The translations under genes were made by a program, and so were the position numbers. Below are positions 54,585-63,294 of a stretch of DNA of 64,000 nt, in pieces. Every line of letters starts with the position of its first letter. Positions within the stretch are counted from its first letter, which is position 1. This stretch comes from Leifsonia psychrotolerans (GTDB lineage: Bacteria; Actinomycetota; Actinomycetes; Actinomycetales; Microbacteriaceae): positions 310,001-374,000 of the forward strand of contig NZ_JACCFM010000001.1 in the NCBI RefSeq assembly GCF_013410665.1, in the 5' to 3' direction. Under the pieces are notes generated by a model that saw only the letters and a program-made list of their open reading frames with translations, made no database searches and had not been told where the DNA came from.

Positions 54585-55046
54585 TTACTCGGTGACACCT
54601 TCGAGGAGGATCGCGAGCTCGTCGAGTTCGACGTCCCAGCCCTCTCGGTTCTGCTCCAGGCGTGCGCGACGGTAACGGGTGCCGCCGGGGAGCGTGTCGA
54701 AGCCCGATTCGATCACCGCGACATCCGTGCCGGTGCCAGCATCGGAGAGGGTGAAGCGTACATGCGTCGAGTACTCGTCGAGCTCTTCGGCGGGGATTCC
54801 CGACCAACGGAAGCCGAACGAGCTGTTGGGCACCACTTCGGTGATTTCGATCGGGAAGCTGCCGTAGCCCTCCCAGTCGATGCTGCCGGTAGCACCGGGC
54901 TCGAGCGTGGCAAACGCCACACTGTCTCCGAACCACTTGACCATCACCTCGGGGTCGGTCAGTGCCTTCCAGACGTTCGCGCGCGAGGCCTCGATGTGCA
55001 CGGTGCGGGTCACGGTGTGGCCTTTGATTCTTGCGTGATCAGACAC
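54585..55046 (-). CDS. SRPBCC/AHSA1-family protein
   Basis: A 153-residue START-like protein: TVTRTVHIEASRANVWKALT, DPEVMVKWFGDSVAFATLEP and ARLEQNREGWDVELDELAIL are the typical strands and C-terminal helix of the AHSA1 group. GTG 55046 with AGAAGGA upstream is preferred to the ATG at 55121, whose first 25 residues are Arg-rich and not family-like. It binds a hydrophobic ligand; partner unknown. Confidence 0.88.
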   Translation of the reverse strand: MSDHARIKGHTVTRTVHIEASRANVWKALTDPEVMVKWFGDSVAFATLEPGATGSIDWEGYGSFPIEITEVVPNSSFGFRWSGIPAEELDEYSTHVRFTLSDAGTGTDVAVIESGFDTLPGGTRYRRARLEQNREGWDVELDELAILLEGVTE

Positions 55047-55192
55047 GGTGGTTCCTTCTCGTTTGACCTGAGCGCGACGGGACGGTGCCCGCCGAGCAGC
55101 ACGTGAATGAACGCGCCTCAACGAGCGTACCCATCATTGCGACTCGCGTTCACGGGTGAGAGAACCCCCGACCCCGGCTGTGGTCTGATTTC

Positions 55193-56044
55193 TTAGCGAA
55201 CGCGCCGGGCGGTGAACTGCATGCGCGGATGGGCGTAGAAGTTCTGAGCCTGCACGAGCTGCAGTTCTCGCTCACCCGACTGATGCGTCAACTCAAGGAG
55301 GTCGAACACGCTGGATGCGGTGCGTTCCAGCGCTACACGGGCATCACCTGTCGCGCGGTAATGCGCCGAGAAGAGCGCCGCGGTGACGTCACCCGATCCG
55401 TTCGCTTTGAACGGCAGATGGGGAGTTTGCACGATCCACGCGCTCTCAGCATCCACGGCGAGCATCTCGATGGTGCCCGGCTCGCGGTCGGGGCGCTCCA
55501 CACTGGTCACGAGAACGGTGCTCGGTCCCATCATTCGGGCCAGGTCGACGGAGTCGAGCGTCGAGTCCAGCGCTGTCGGCTCGGTTCCGGTGAGGAATCC
55601 CAACTCGAACTGGTTCGGAGTGATGATGTCGGCAACGGGGACCACGCGATCCCGCAGCAGGTGGGGGATCTCGGGCGCCACAAAGCACCCGGACTTCGCA
55701 TTGCCCATCACGGGGTCACACGCGTAGATGGCCGAGGGGTTGGCCGCTTTCACCCGCCGCACCGCGTCCACGATGACGTCGCCAATTCCGGTGCCGCCTT
55801 GGTATCCCGACAGCACGACGTCGATCTGGCCGAGCACGCCACGTTCTTCGATGCCGAGGACAACATCGTGCACCTCCTCGGGCTGGATGAGGGATCCGCG
55901 CCACGCTCCATACCCAGTGTGGTTGGAGAAGTTCACCGTGTTGACCGGCAGCACCTCGACTCCGATGCGTTGGAGGGGGAACACCGCCGCCGAGTTGCCA
56001 ACATGGCCGTATGCGACGGCGGACTGGATCGAGAGAATCTTCAC
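55193..56044 (-). CDS. pdxY: Pyridoxal kinase PdxY
   Basis: A 283-residue ribokinase-fold enzyme that phosphorylates pyridoxal in vitamin B6 salvage. KILSIQSAVAYGHVGNSAAV is the PdxY N-terminus; FSNHTGYGAW, LSGYQGGTGIGDV, YACDPVMGNAKSGCFV, DIITPNQFELGFLTG and the anion-hole motif KANGSGDVTAALFSAH follow in order. GTG 56044 with GGAGGAAG upstream is the start; the frame stays open to 56416 without family similarity. Key Asp in GSGD is present, so the enzyme is probably active. Confidence 0.95.
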   Translation of the reverse strand: MKILSIQSAVAYGHVGNSAAVFPLQRIGVEVLPVNTVNFSNHTGYGAWRGSLIQPEEVHDVVLGIEERGVLGQIDVVLSGYQGGTGIGDVIVDAVRRVKAANPSAIYACDPVMGNAKSGCFVAPEIPHLLRDRVVPVADIITPNQFELGFLTGTEPTALDSTLDSVDLARMMGPSTVLVTSVERPDREPGTIEMLAVDAESAWIVQTPHLPFKANGSGDVTAALFSAHYRATGDARVALERTASSVFDLLELTHQSGERELQLVQAQNFYAHPRMQFTARRVR

Positions 56045-56258
56045 GACATCAATCTTCCTCCAGTTGAAGGGTCCGCGCCGCCAAGGAGCTTGTCGGCATG
56101 TTGCCGAATCAGAGGCGGTGTCCGCTGAGAGCAGTGGGGGCGACAGTTTGCGCACAGACGATAATGTTTGAGCCGCAGACAGCGCCGGGGGATCTTGGTG
56201 AGCCTGAACAGCGGGCGTGTTTGGCAGACGGAATGGGTGGGAATTGTGGCCGTTGTAG

Positions 56259-56340
56259 TGCGAGTTGGAGCGTGAGGTCAACGAGCTGCGCCGGGCGAAC
56301 GCGATCCTGCGCAGTGCGTCGGACTTATTCGCGGCGGCGT
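56259..56340 (+). pseudogene. IS3-family OrfA C-terminal remnant
   Basis: ELEREVNELRRANAILRSAS followed by DLFAAASSRRP is the coiled-coil end of an IS3-type OrfA (relatives read LKxASxFFAAELDR). It is the complementary half to the N-terminal remnant at 51547 and lies in the same direction. Confidence 0.6.
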
Positions 56341-56342
56341 CG

Positions 56343-56633
56343 TCACGCAGGCCGACTATTCGTTCCGTCCAACCAGAGTTCGGTCGACTCATCTCGGTGA
56401 ACTCCGTCAGTGCCAACGTGCTTTTCGCTGATGGTGGGACCGTTCTTGATCACATGCACCAGGGCCATGGCGTGTCCACGCCCGAGCGCATAATCCTCCT
56501 TGAGCCAGTCGATAATAGCGGCGGCTTTGACCGGTGGTGCGTCTAACCCACGCTCGTGAGCCTGCGCGAGCAGTGCTCGGGGCGTGAGGCCGGTCTTGTC
56601 TTCGATCGTGTCGAGGTATGCCTGGAATGACAC
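56343..56633 (-). CDS. DUF4287 domain-containing protein
   Basis: A 96-residue protein: SFQAYLDTIEDKTGLTPRAL, then AHERGLDAPPVKAAAIIDWL and LGRGHAMALVHVIKNGP match DUF4287 along its full length, ending with the usual LWLDGT. GTG 56633 with AAGGAA upstream is preferred to the ATG at 56708. Function unknown; small soluble protein common in Actinobacteria. A gap of about 320 bp without a recognisable gene (56634-56955) lies upstream. Confidence 0.85.
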   Translation of the reverse strand: MSFQAYLDTIEDKTGLTPRALLAQAHERGLDAPPVKAAAIIDWLKEDYALGRGHAMALVHVIKNGPTISEKHVGTDGVHRDESTELWLDGTNSRPA

Positions 56634-56955
56634 TGTTTTAGTTCCTTCGGTCGGGGTCGGCGGATGGTGTGGTTGGTTCTGGGCTTCGATAGATGAGATC
56701 AACGACACCGTTATCGAAAATGTTGGACTCCAATCACTTCGGAGTTGAATAGATCCATCGCATCCTCATTCTGCCCTCCTGCAACCATGTTCTTCAGGAC
56801 CCCCTCCTGGGGTTTGATGACGGTGTCTCGTTGATTTCCGATGCAGAGAGCCACCGTGCGATGGCCACAGTGAGAACCGTTCACGGTTCCTCACGGAAAT
56901 AGCACAAACACACGTTGGCTCTTGAGTTGCCTGTCCCGTTTGACCGTCTCGCGCG
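56634..56955. other. Gap with no supported gene
   Basis: About 320 bp between the DUF4287 start and the MarR stop. It holds the DUF4287 ribosome-binding site and a presumed promoter; nothing else was recognised. Confidence 0.5.
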
Positions 56956-57465
56956 CTAGTCAGAGTCGAGGGAGACGGGTCGTGGTGGCTGCCAGCCCTC
57001 CTGCCCGCGGATTGCTCGCTGGATCCGCAGACTGATCTCGCGCAGCTGACCGCGTTGGGCCTGGGTGAGAGGCTCGAGAACCAATTCCGTGACGGTCAGA
57101 GCGTGCACTGGAGTGGCCTTTTCGAGCATTGCCAGCCCGGCCTCGGTCAGGGTGGTCAGGTTCGACCGCCCATCCAAGGGATCCCGCGCGCGCTGTACCC
57201 AACCCCGAGCCTCAATCCGCGACACTGCTCGAGACAGCCGCGAGAGCGAGCTGTTGGCATAGCCGGCCAGAACGGTCATCCCCAGCGCGTGGCCCGGTGC
57301 TTCAGCCAATGCGTACAGGATGCCGTACTCGAAGTGCGTGAGATCGAAACCACGCACCAGGGGGGCATCGAGGGCGGGCGGCAGCCACTCCAGTACCGTC
57401 GCAAGGGCCGCCCACGTCGTGAGGTCATCTCCGGTGAGACGGCTCGGGGTGCTGGAATCGCTCAT
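56956..57465 (-). CDS. MarR-family transcriptional regulator
   Basis: A 169-residue winged-helix regulator: LTHFEYGILYALAEAPGHAL, GMTVLAGYANSSLSRLSRAV, then RIEARGWVQRARDPLDGRSN with the wing D-x-R, and LTEAGLAMLEKA. ATG 57465 (MSDSSTPSRL) is preferred to one at 57498. It is divergent from an SDR gene, and the 91-bp intergenic region holds two palindromic sites, so it very likely represses both genes. Confidence 0.93.
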   Translation of the reverse strand: MSDSSTPSRLTGDDLTTWAALATVLEWLPPALDAPLVRGFDLTHFEYGILYALAEAPGHALGMTVLAGYANSSLSRLSRAVSRIEARGWVQRARDPLDGRSNLTTLTEAGLAMLEKATPVHALTVTELVLEPLTQAQRGQLREISLRIQRAIRGQEGWQPPRPVSLDSD

Positions 57466-57482
57466 GCCATCAGGATACAAGG

Positions 57483-57536
57483 TTACTTGACTGAGCAATC
57501 AAATAAGGCTAGTTTTTACTTGACTAAGCAAGTAAA
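57483..57536. promoter_or_regulatory. Two MarR operator-like palindromes
   Basis: TTTACTTGACTAAGCAAGTAAA (57515-57536 in part) is a perfect palindrome with arms TTTACTTG/CAAGTAAA and a 6-bp centre. A second, imperfect copy TTACTTGACTGAGCAATCAAA starts at 57483. Spacing between centres is about 32 bp, three helical turns. Confidence 0.75.
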
Positions 57537-57556
57537 TACGAGGGATTAGTACGACC

Positions 57557-58348
57557 ATGGATATGCAACTGGCAAACAAACGCGCCTTTATTAGCGGCTC
57601 GACACAGGGGATCGGGTATTCGATCGCAAAGGCGCTTCTCCGGGAGGGCGTCGCGGTGGTCATCAACGGTCGCGACAACAGCCGGCTTCAGCAGTCGGTG
57701 AAGAACCTCGAAGCCGAAGTGCCCGGCGGGAGCGTGACGGGTATTGCGGCGGACTTCGCGGATGCCGCTGAGGTGCAGCGTCTCCTCGGTGTGCTCGGCG
57801 GTGTCGACATCCTTGTCAACAACGTCGGCCTCTTCGAGTTAAAGCCCTTCACGGACATACCCGACGATGACTGGTCGCGCTATTTCGACGTCAATGTGAT
57901 GAGCGGAGTCCGACTGTCGCGAGCGCTGCTGCCCGGAATGATCGACGCAGGATGGGGCCGGATCATCTTCATCGGGAGTGAATCAGGTGTAGCGGTACCC
58001 GCTGATATGACGCACTACGGCGTGACCAAGGCGGGGATGCTCGCGTTGAGCAATGGTCTCGCCAAGCTCACCCGCGCTACCGGCGTGACGGTCAACACGA
58101 TCCTCGGTGGCCCGACCTACTCAGACGGCGTAGCCGGGACCATCCGCGACATCGCCGAGGCGCAGCAACTCTCGACGGACGAGCTGAAGGCAATGATCAT
58201 TGGCGGCAACCAGACGTCTCTTCTTGAGCGTTTCATCGAGCCTGACGAAATCGCGAATCTCGCCGTTTATCTCGCGAGCCCGCTTTCTTCTGCGACGAAC
58301 GGGGCTGCCGTGCGCGCTGACGGCGGAGTGCTGACCGCAGTGCTTTAA
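57557..58348 (+). CDS. SDR-family oxidoreductase
   Basis: A 263-residue short-chain dehydrogenase/reductase. The cofactor motif is ISGSTQGIGYSIAKALLREG (TGxxxGIG variant), RDNSRL follows beta-2 and suggests NADP, NNVG is at about residue 92, and the active-site Ser is in FIGSESG with Tyr and Lys in THYGVTKAGM. Catalytic residues are all present. The C-terminus AVRADGGVLTAVL is family-like. Substrate unknown. Controlled probably by the divergent MarR regulator. Confidence 0.93.
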   Translation: MDMQLANKRAFISGSTQGIGYSIAKALLREGVAVVINGRDNSRLQQSVKNLEAEVPGGSVTGIAADFADAAEVQRLLGVLGGVDILVNNVGLFELKPFTDIPDDDWSRYFDVNVMSGVRLSRALLPGMIDAGWGRIIFIGSESGVAVPADMTHYGVTKAGMLALSNGLAKLTRATGVTVNTILGGPTYSDGVAGTIRDIAEAQQLSTDELKAMIIGGNQTSLLERFIEPDEIANLAVYLASPLSSATNGAAVRADGGVLTAVL

Positions 58349-58446
58349 CCGGCGTACTGGAAGTGGTCAGTCCACTCCAGGGGGATCGAGAACCTCAGCC
58401 TGTGTGGGCACCCGGCTGCTGTGCCGGTTTGGCTCGGCAAGAAAGT

Positions 58447-58875
58447 ATGATGGGAATCATGCGTATCGGGGGTGAGTCCGCCACGGCAGTTGTGTCGTTG
58501 CGTCGACTGGCTCAGTGCCTTCTATTCTTCGGCGCTCTAGCCCTCCTTGTCGTGTGCCTGCTCGGAATGCACTCGATTTCGAGCATGCACGGTACTCCGC
58601 CAGTGGAACCCAAAGCCGCCACTGAGGTGGTTGCCGTGGACAGCTGCGGCTCGGTGATGACCTGTCCTGACCTTGGTGAGCAGGGCTCTGGGGGCAGTTT
58701 GATGTTGCTGTGCGGGATGGTGATGATCGCCGTGTTCGGCATGGTCGCAACCCGGGCCCACTGTGGATCCTTCCTGAGTCGTTTGCGTCGCCTCCTGTTG
58801 CGCGCCGTCTTCCCACGAAGTCTCGCACCGCCTCTCGTGCCGTCACTCACTTTTCTGTCGATCAGTCGTACGTGA
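58447..58875 (+). CDS. DUF6153 family membrane protein
   Basis: A 142-residue protein with two membrane helices: CLLFFGALALLVVCLLGMHS near residue 25 and LMLLCGMVMIAVFGMVATRA near residue 90. A loop with MTCPDLGEQ and a conserved Cys pair lies between. It matches DUF6153, small proteins often found next to copper-related genes. The start may be ATG 58447 or 58459. It precedes CueP by 95 bp, so a metal-related role is inferred. Confidence 0.7.
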   Translation: MMGIMRIGGESATAVVSLRRLAQCLLFFGALALLVVCLLGMHSISSMHGTPPVEPKAATEVVAVDSCGSVMTCPDLGEQGSGGSLMLLCGMVMIAVFGMVATRAHCGSFLSRLRRLLLRAVFPRSLAPPLVPSLTFLSISRT

Positions 58876-58970
58876 TGGTCGCCTCCTCCTTCCGCGTCGG
58901 GTGGCAGGAGGATTTCGACATTGGCGCCTTGGCGCACCACACCACGTGTTCGACTGAAAGAGATAATCAA

Positions 58971-59567
58971 ATGAGTAAGCCCAGAATCTTCACTGTTGCT
59001 TCGGCGATCTTCGCCACCGTCCTTTTGCTCGCGGGTTGCGCTGCAGCGCAGCCCGCCGCTGCGCCTACGACCCAGGAGGCCGGCGGGTCGGTGATCGCGG
59101 AGCTTGGCCTGGAGGGGCTTGATGCCCGCCAAGTGGTCGAGACGCTCGACGCACTGCCAGTGGCTGATCGGCCTGACGGGCTGACCACATCGATCACGGC
59201 GCATCAGGTGACACTCACTGATCGCCACGGCCACGCTGAGGAACTCGCGCTTCCCGAAGACATCGTCTATATCTCCGTGGCCCCGTATCTGTCGCAGACG
59301 CATGATTGCTATTTCCACAGCCCAACCGGTTGCATCGGAGAACTGCGGAATACCGAGGTCGAGGTGACCGTGACGAGCATCACGTCAGGTGAGACAGTGT
59401 TCGATGAGTCTCTGCGCACCCTCGACAACGGATTCGTGGGAATGTGGCTTCCGCGTGATATCGATGCGAGTATCAGCGTCACGCATGAGGGCCGCACGGC
59501 AACCTCGACCCTGTCCACGGCAGGCGACGATGTGCAGACGTGTGTGACGACGCTGCAGCTCATGTGA
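58971..59567 (+). CDS. cueP: CueP-family periplasmic/extracellular copper-binding protein
   Basis: A 198-residue lipoprotein. The signal ends in the lipobox LLAGC, so the mature protein is lipid-anchored. The CueP domain is plain: LGLEGLDARQVVETLDALPV, YISVAPYLSQTHDCYFHSPT and GCIGEL with the C-x-x-x-H-x6-C metal site, DNGFVGMWLPRDIDASISV, and a third Cys in QTCVTTLQL. In Salmonella CueP supplies copper to SodCII and buffers copper. Position beside DUF6153 and a metal ATPase operon supports metal resistance. Confidence 0.92.
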   Translation: MSKPRIFTVASAIFATVLLLAGCAAAQPAAAPTTQEAGGSVIAELGLEGLDARQVVETLDALPVADRPDGLTTSITAHQVTLTDRHGHAEELALPEDIVYISVAPYLSQTHDCYFHSPTGCIGELRNTEVEVTVTSITSGETVFDESLRTLDNGFVGMWLPRDIDASISVTHEGRTATSTLSTAGDDVQTCVTTLQLM

Positions 59568-59690
59568 CGCTGCATCCTTCCATGCCGACCACATCTATCG
59601 CTCACCCCGGCTCGCCCTCTGATTGTGGGTGTGCTAATCAGGAGCGGATTGCGAGCAGGTCACTCCTCACTGAATGGTCACTACCCACTG

Positions 59691-59696
59691 TATAGT
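59691..59696 (+). promoter_or_regulatory. -10 box TATAGT of cmtR, leaderless start
   Basis: TATAGT lies 7 bp before the cmtR ATG at 59704, so transcription would begin at or next to the ATG. No ribosome-binding site is present between them. Confidence 0.5.
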
Positions 59697-59703
59697 TCAC
59701 TGC

Positions 59704-60189
59704 ATGCTGACTAGTGCTTCTCGGATCGATGTGATGAACCGGTTAGGTCGGGCGATGGCTGATCCAACGCGGTCAAGAATTCTGTTGACGCTACTTGCGG
59801 GGCCCGGGTACCCGGCCGAGCTGGCGCGGGAGTTGGAGCTGACACGCACGAACGTGTCGAACCATTTGACCTGTCTACGCGGATGCGGGATCGTGGTCGC
59901 TGAAACCGAAGGACGCAAGACTCGCTACGAGATCGCCGACCCTCACCTCACGGCGGCGCTCATGGCGCTGGTGGATGTGACCCTCGCGGTCGATGGCCAG
60001 GTTCCGTGCATCGATCCGACGTGCACACTGCCGGGTTGCTGCGCCACTGTCGATGCCACTGTCGATGCCACTGTCGATGCCACTGTCGATGCCACTGTCG
60101 ATGCCACTGTCGATGCCACTGTCGATGCCACTGTCGATGCCACTGTCGACGTCACTGTCGATGCCTCGGGCTCGGGAGCGGCCCTGTGA
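59704..60189 (+). CDS. cmtR: CmtR-like ArsR-family cadmium/lead sensor with C-terminal TVDA repeats
   Basis: A 161-residue winged-helix metal sensor. The recognition helix is TRTNVSNHLTCLRGCGIVVA. Cys57 and Cys61 (LTCLRGC) and Cys102 (VPCIDPTC) fall at exactly the positions of the Cd/Pb ligands of mycobacterial CmtR, so the same metals are predicted. After residue 113 the protein carries ten tetrapeptide repeats (TVDA, one TVDV), not known in the family. ATG 59704 gives the family N-terminus MLTSASRIDVMNRLG; the earlier ATG at 59674 is not. The stop overlaps the ATPase start, so it autoregulates a two-gene operon. Confidence 0.93.
   Translation: MLTSASRIDVMNRLGRAMADPTRSRILLTLLAGPGYPAELARELELTRTNVSNHLTCLRGCGIVVAETEGRKTRYEIADPHLTAALMALVDVTLAVDGQVPCIDPTCTLPGCCATVDATVDATVDATVDATVDATVDATVDATVDATVDVTVDASGSGAAL
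60046..60165 (+). repeat. Ten 12-bp tandem repeats inside cmtR
   Basis: ACTGTCGATGCC is repeated ten times; unit 9 differs at two positions. The unit is a multiple of three, so copy changes keep the reading frame. Confidence 0.95.
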
Positions 60190-62222
60190 GCGCGGCGTGC
60201 TGCGAGGAACCCACTGCCGCAGACGCAGAGAACGATGAGGTCGAGCGCTCCTGGTGGCGTGATCCGGCGATCCTGATGCCCGTGGCTTCGGGGGTGTTCT
60301 TCCTCACGGGCCTGGTCGCCGGGTGGACGGCTGGCGAGAGCCCATCCGCTGAAACTGTGGCAGTGATGCTGTTCTGGGCTGGACTCGTGCTGGGGGCGTA
60401 TACGTTCGCGCCCGGCGCGTTGCGCGGGCTGTTCACCACAGGCAAGATCGGAATCGCACTGCTCATGACGATCAGCCCCGTTGGGGCGGTGATCCTCGGG
60501 TACGTCGAGGAGGCCGCGGCGCTGGCATTCCTCTACTCCATCGCCGAGGCACTCGAAGACAAGGCGATGGATCGCGCCCGTTCCGGCCTGCGTTCCCTAC
60601 TCACGCTCGTTCCCGAGATCGTGACCATCCTCCGCGACGGAACCCCGGTCGAGATTCCCGCCCGCGAGATGCGGGCCGGTGACGTACTGCGGGTGCGGCC
60701 GGGTGAACGCATCGCGACCGACGGCACTGTCGCTCAGGGAGCGAGCAGTCTGGACACCTCGGCGATCACCGGGGAATCCATCCCCGTTGAGGTCACCACG
60801 GGCGATCATGTCGCGGCGGGGTCGATCAACACCTCCGGGGCACTGGAAATTACCGCCACCGCCGACGGCACCGATAACTCGCTGACCACTCTCGTTGGCC
60901 TCGTCGAACAGGCGCAACAAGACCGAGGTGAGCGCGCGCGCCTCGCCGACCGCATCGCCCGCCCACTGGTACCCGGCGTGCTCATCCTTGCTGCGCTCGT
61001 CGGCGTAATCGGATCGCTGTTCGGCGACCCGGAGACCTGGATCACTCGCGCTCTGGTCGTGCTCGTCGCGGCTTCCCCGTGTGCACTCGCAATCGCGGTG
61101 CCCGTGACAGTCGTCTCCGCGATCGGGGCCGCCAGCCGGTTCGGGGTCATCATCAAGAGCGGGGCAGCGTTCGAACGTCTTGGTACCGTGCGCCGTCTCG
61201 CCGTCGACAAGACGGGCACGCTTACCCGCAGTCAACCGTCCGTCACCTCGGTCGAGACCACCGCCGGTGCGTCCCGTGAAGAGGTGCTCGCCTGGGCCTC
61301 TGCACTCGAGCAGTACAGCACACACCCCCTTGCAGCAGCCATCACTGCCGCAGCAGCCATTACGGCCGCAACCTCCGACGCGCCTGCTGCCACCGGGGTG
61401 AGTGAGGAACCGGGCCACGGCATCACCGGCCGTATCAATAACCATGAGATCACCGTGGGCAGCCCCCGCTGGATCACCCCGAGGGGGGAACTCGCCACCC
61501 AGGTTGCGAGGATGGAAGAAGACGGGCAGACCTGCGTCATGGTCACGCGCGACGGGAAAATCGTCGGCGCGATTGGTGTTCGCGATGAGCTCCGCCCCGA
61601 GACGGCTGAAGCGATCAGCGCGCTCCGCGACCAGGGTGTGGAGGTCATGATGCTCACCGGCGACAACATCCGCACCGCGAGAGCCCTCGCGAAAATCGCC
61701 GGGATCGCTGACGTGCGTGCCGAGTTACGGCCCGAAGACAAAGCCAGTGAAATCGCCGAATCGGTGAAGCACGCGCCCACCGGCATGGTTGGTGACGGTA
61801 TCAACGATGCCCCCGCCTTGGTCTCGGCCACTGTCGGCATCGCGATGGGCGCAACCGGGTCGGACGCGGCCATCGAGTCTGCCGATGTCGTGTTTACCGG
61901 TCACGATCTGCGCCTCATCCCGCGGGCCCTCGCGCACGCACAACGGGGCCGGAGGATTATGAACCAAAACATCGCCCTCGCCCTGGCGATCATCACCGTT
62001 CTGCTGCCATTGGCGATCACCGGCACTCTCGGGCTCGCCGCCGTGGTTCTCGTCCACGAGGTTGCCGAGGTCATCGTTATTGCCAACGGCCTCCGTGCTG
62101 CTCGCACCCGACAGACCAGCCTCGCACCACTCGGCCCCGCGCGGCCCCGCGCACGCACAGCGGCAGACCCCGAATCTCAGACCCTGACCAGCCTGCGCCG
62201 AACCGGTCGTGAGGATTCTTGA
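60186..62222 (+). CDS. Heavy-metal P1B-type ATPase (Cd/Zn/Pb exporter)
   Basis: A 678-residue metal pump. GTG 60186 overlaps the cmtR stop; the longer frame from 60006 is the shifted repeat. N-terminal Cys pair SAACCEE may bind metal, but no full HMA domain is present. Membrane helices surround the TGESIPVEV phosphatase motif, the metal-site helix with VAASPCALAIAVP (CPx/SPC motif), the phosphorylation motif DKTGTLT, the nucleotide-binding HPLAAAI and GHGITG, and the hinge GDGINDAPAL. Context with CmtR favours cadmium/lead export. Confidence 0.95.
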   Translation: MSAACCEEPTAADAENDEVERSWWRDPAILMPVASGVFFLTGLVAGWTAGESPSAETVAVMLFWAGLVLGAYTFAPGALRGLFTTGKIGIALLMTISPVGAVILGYVEEAAALAFLYSIAEALEDKAMDRARSGLRSLLTLVPEIVTILRDGTPVEIPAREMRAGDVLRVRPGERIATDGTVAQGASSLDTSAITGESIPVEVTTGDHVAAGSINTSGALEITATADGTDNSLTTLVGLVEQAQQDRGERARLADRIARPLVPGVLILAALVGVIGSLFGDPETWITRALVVLVAASPCALAIAVPVTVVSAIGAASRFGVIIKSGAAFERLGTVRRLAVDKTGTLTRSQPSVTSVETTAGASREEVLAWASALEQYSTHPLAAAITAAAAITAATSDAPAATGVSEEPGHGITGRINNHEITVGSPRWITPRGELATQVARMEEDGQTCVMVTRDGKIVGAIGVRDELRPETAEAISALRDQGVEVMMLTGDNIRTARALAKIAGIADVRAELRPEDKASEIAESVKHAPTGMVGDGINDAPALVSATVGIAMGATGSDAAIESADVVFTGHDLRLIPRALAHAQRGRRIMNQNIALALAIITVLLPLAITGTLGLAAVVLVHEVAEVIVIANGLRAARTRQTSLAPLGPARPRARTAADPESQTLTSLRRTGREDS

Positions 62223-62295
62223 ACGTGGCGGAGAAGGCCGGTCATGCGGCGTGTGGTACCGAAGAGCACACCGAACGGTGCGGGAGGACGGATCC

Positions 62296-63189
62296 TCACT
62301 CGTGATAGGGCGCGCTGCGATAGCCGACGAGCACGCCGTCGCGGGTGAATCCGAAAGACTCGTAGAGGGCTATCGCCGGCGCGTTCTCCGCCTTGACCGT
62401 CAGGCTCAGACTGCCGGTGTCCGACGCGGTGAGGATCATCCGTCCGATCGCAGCAAGAAGCACCTTGGACAGCCCGTTTCCACGAGACTGTGGGGCGATC
62501 GCGATGAAGTCGAGGTACCCCGCCCCATCTGCCTGCACCTCTGCCGACGCATAGCCCAAGATCTCGGGCCCCGTGTCGTGAGCGAGAACCAGGGTGACGC
62601 GCTCGTCGTCCTCGACAAGCTGACGCGCAGTGGCGTAGCTGCCGGGAAAGGCCGCGGTATGCAGCTTTGCGATCGCAGGGAGGTCCGCCGAAGTAGCGTG
62701 ACGTGGCACGCCACTCGTTGCCGCTCCGTCGGGCAGCGGCCAGGCCCGATCGCTTCGGATGACGTAGGCGACATTGACCGCGCTGCGGTGCCAGCCCAGC
62801 GTGTGGGCGAGAGCGGCAATCCGCGTGTTGGCTGGGTCCGCGCTGATCTCATGGTCATCGATGCCGGGTGAGGTCTGCTCGATCGCGGCGTCGATGAGGG
62901 GGCGAGCCCACTGCTTCCAGGCTTTTTCATCCGTCGTCCAGGGACCGTGGATGAAGCTGCGTCCGGTCTCCTCATCGCTGTCGACAACAACCACTCCCAC
63001 GACGTCCTCGCCGCGCACGGCGACCCGCGCAGTATGGGTCCACGTCGGTGACATCCCCTCAAGCTCGGCCTTGATTCCGGCTGGATCGGTCCCCAGAGAG
63101 GCGCAGGCGGTCCGCGGGTTCTGTTGAGCCGCAGTCAGGAGGGTGCGGGCAGCCGCGAGCTGGTCGGCGTTCGGAGTGAGGATCGGCAT
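62296..63189 (-). CDS. GNAT-family N-acetyltransferase, double-domain
   Basis: A 297-residue protein from ATG 63189 (MPILTPNADQLAAARTLLTA); a GTG at 63240 is possible. The N-terminal half is a degenerate GNAT fold (TARVAVRGEDVVGVVVVDSD). The C-terminal half is catalytic-type: LPAIAKLHTAAFPGSYATAR, then YLDFIAIAPQSRGNGLSKVL with the acetyl-CoA loop Q-S-R-G-N-G, and NAPAIALYESFGFTRDGV. Substrate unknown. It is convergent with the metal ATPase gene. Confidence 0.9.
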   Translation of the reverse strand: MPILTPNADQLAAARTLLTAAQQNPRTACASLGTDPAGIKAELEGMSPTWTHTARVAVRGEDVVGVVVVDSDEETGRSFIHGPWTTDEKAWKQWARPLIDAAIEQTSPGIDDHEISADPANTRIAALAHTLGWHRSAVNVAYVIRSDRAWPLPDGAATSGVPRHATSADLPAIAKLHTAAFPGSYATARQLVEDDERVTLVLAHDTGPEILGYASAEVQADGAGYLDFIAIAPQSRGNGLSKVLLAAIGRMILTASDTGSLSLTVKAENAPAIALYESFGFTRDGVLVGYRSAPYHE

Positions 63190-63294
63190 ACCGCCACGAT
63201 AGTCAGCATCGTGAGATCCGTCGCCCGAATTTTTCGTCACCGGTCACGACGGTGCGGTGACCTCCTCGCGTGCCGCAGCTGGCGGGCTCAGCAC

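Noticed and set aside
60046..60165. Tandem 12-bp repeats as a CRISPR array
   Set aside because: Units are contiguous without spacers and lie in frame inside cmtR.
60006..60185. N-terminal HCRC repeat extension of the P-type ATPase
   Set aside because: This is the cmtR repeat read in another frame; GTG 60186 overlaps the cmtR stop and gives a normal protein.
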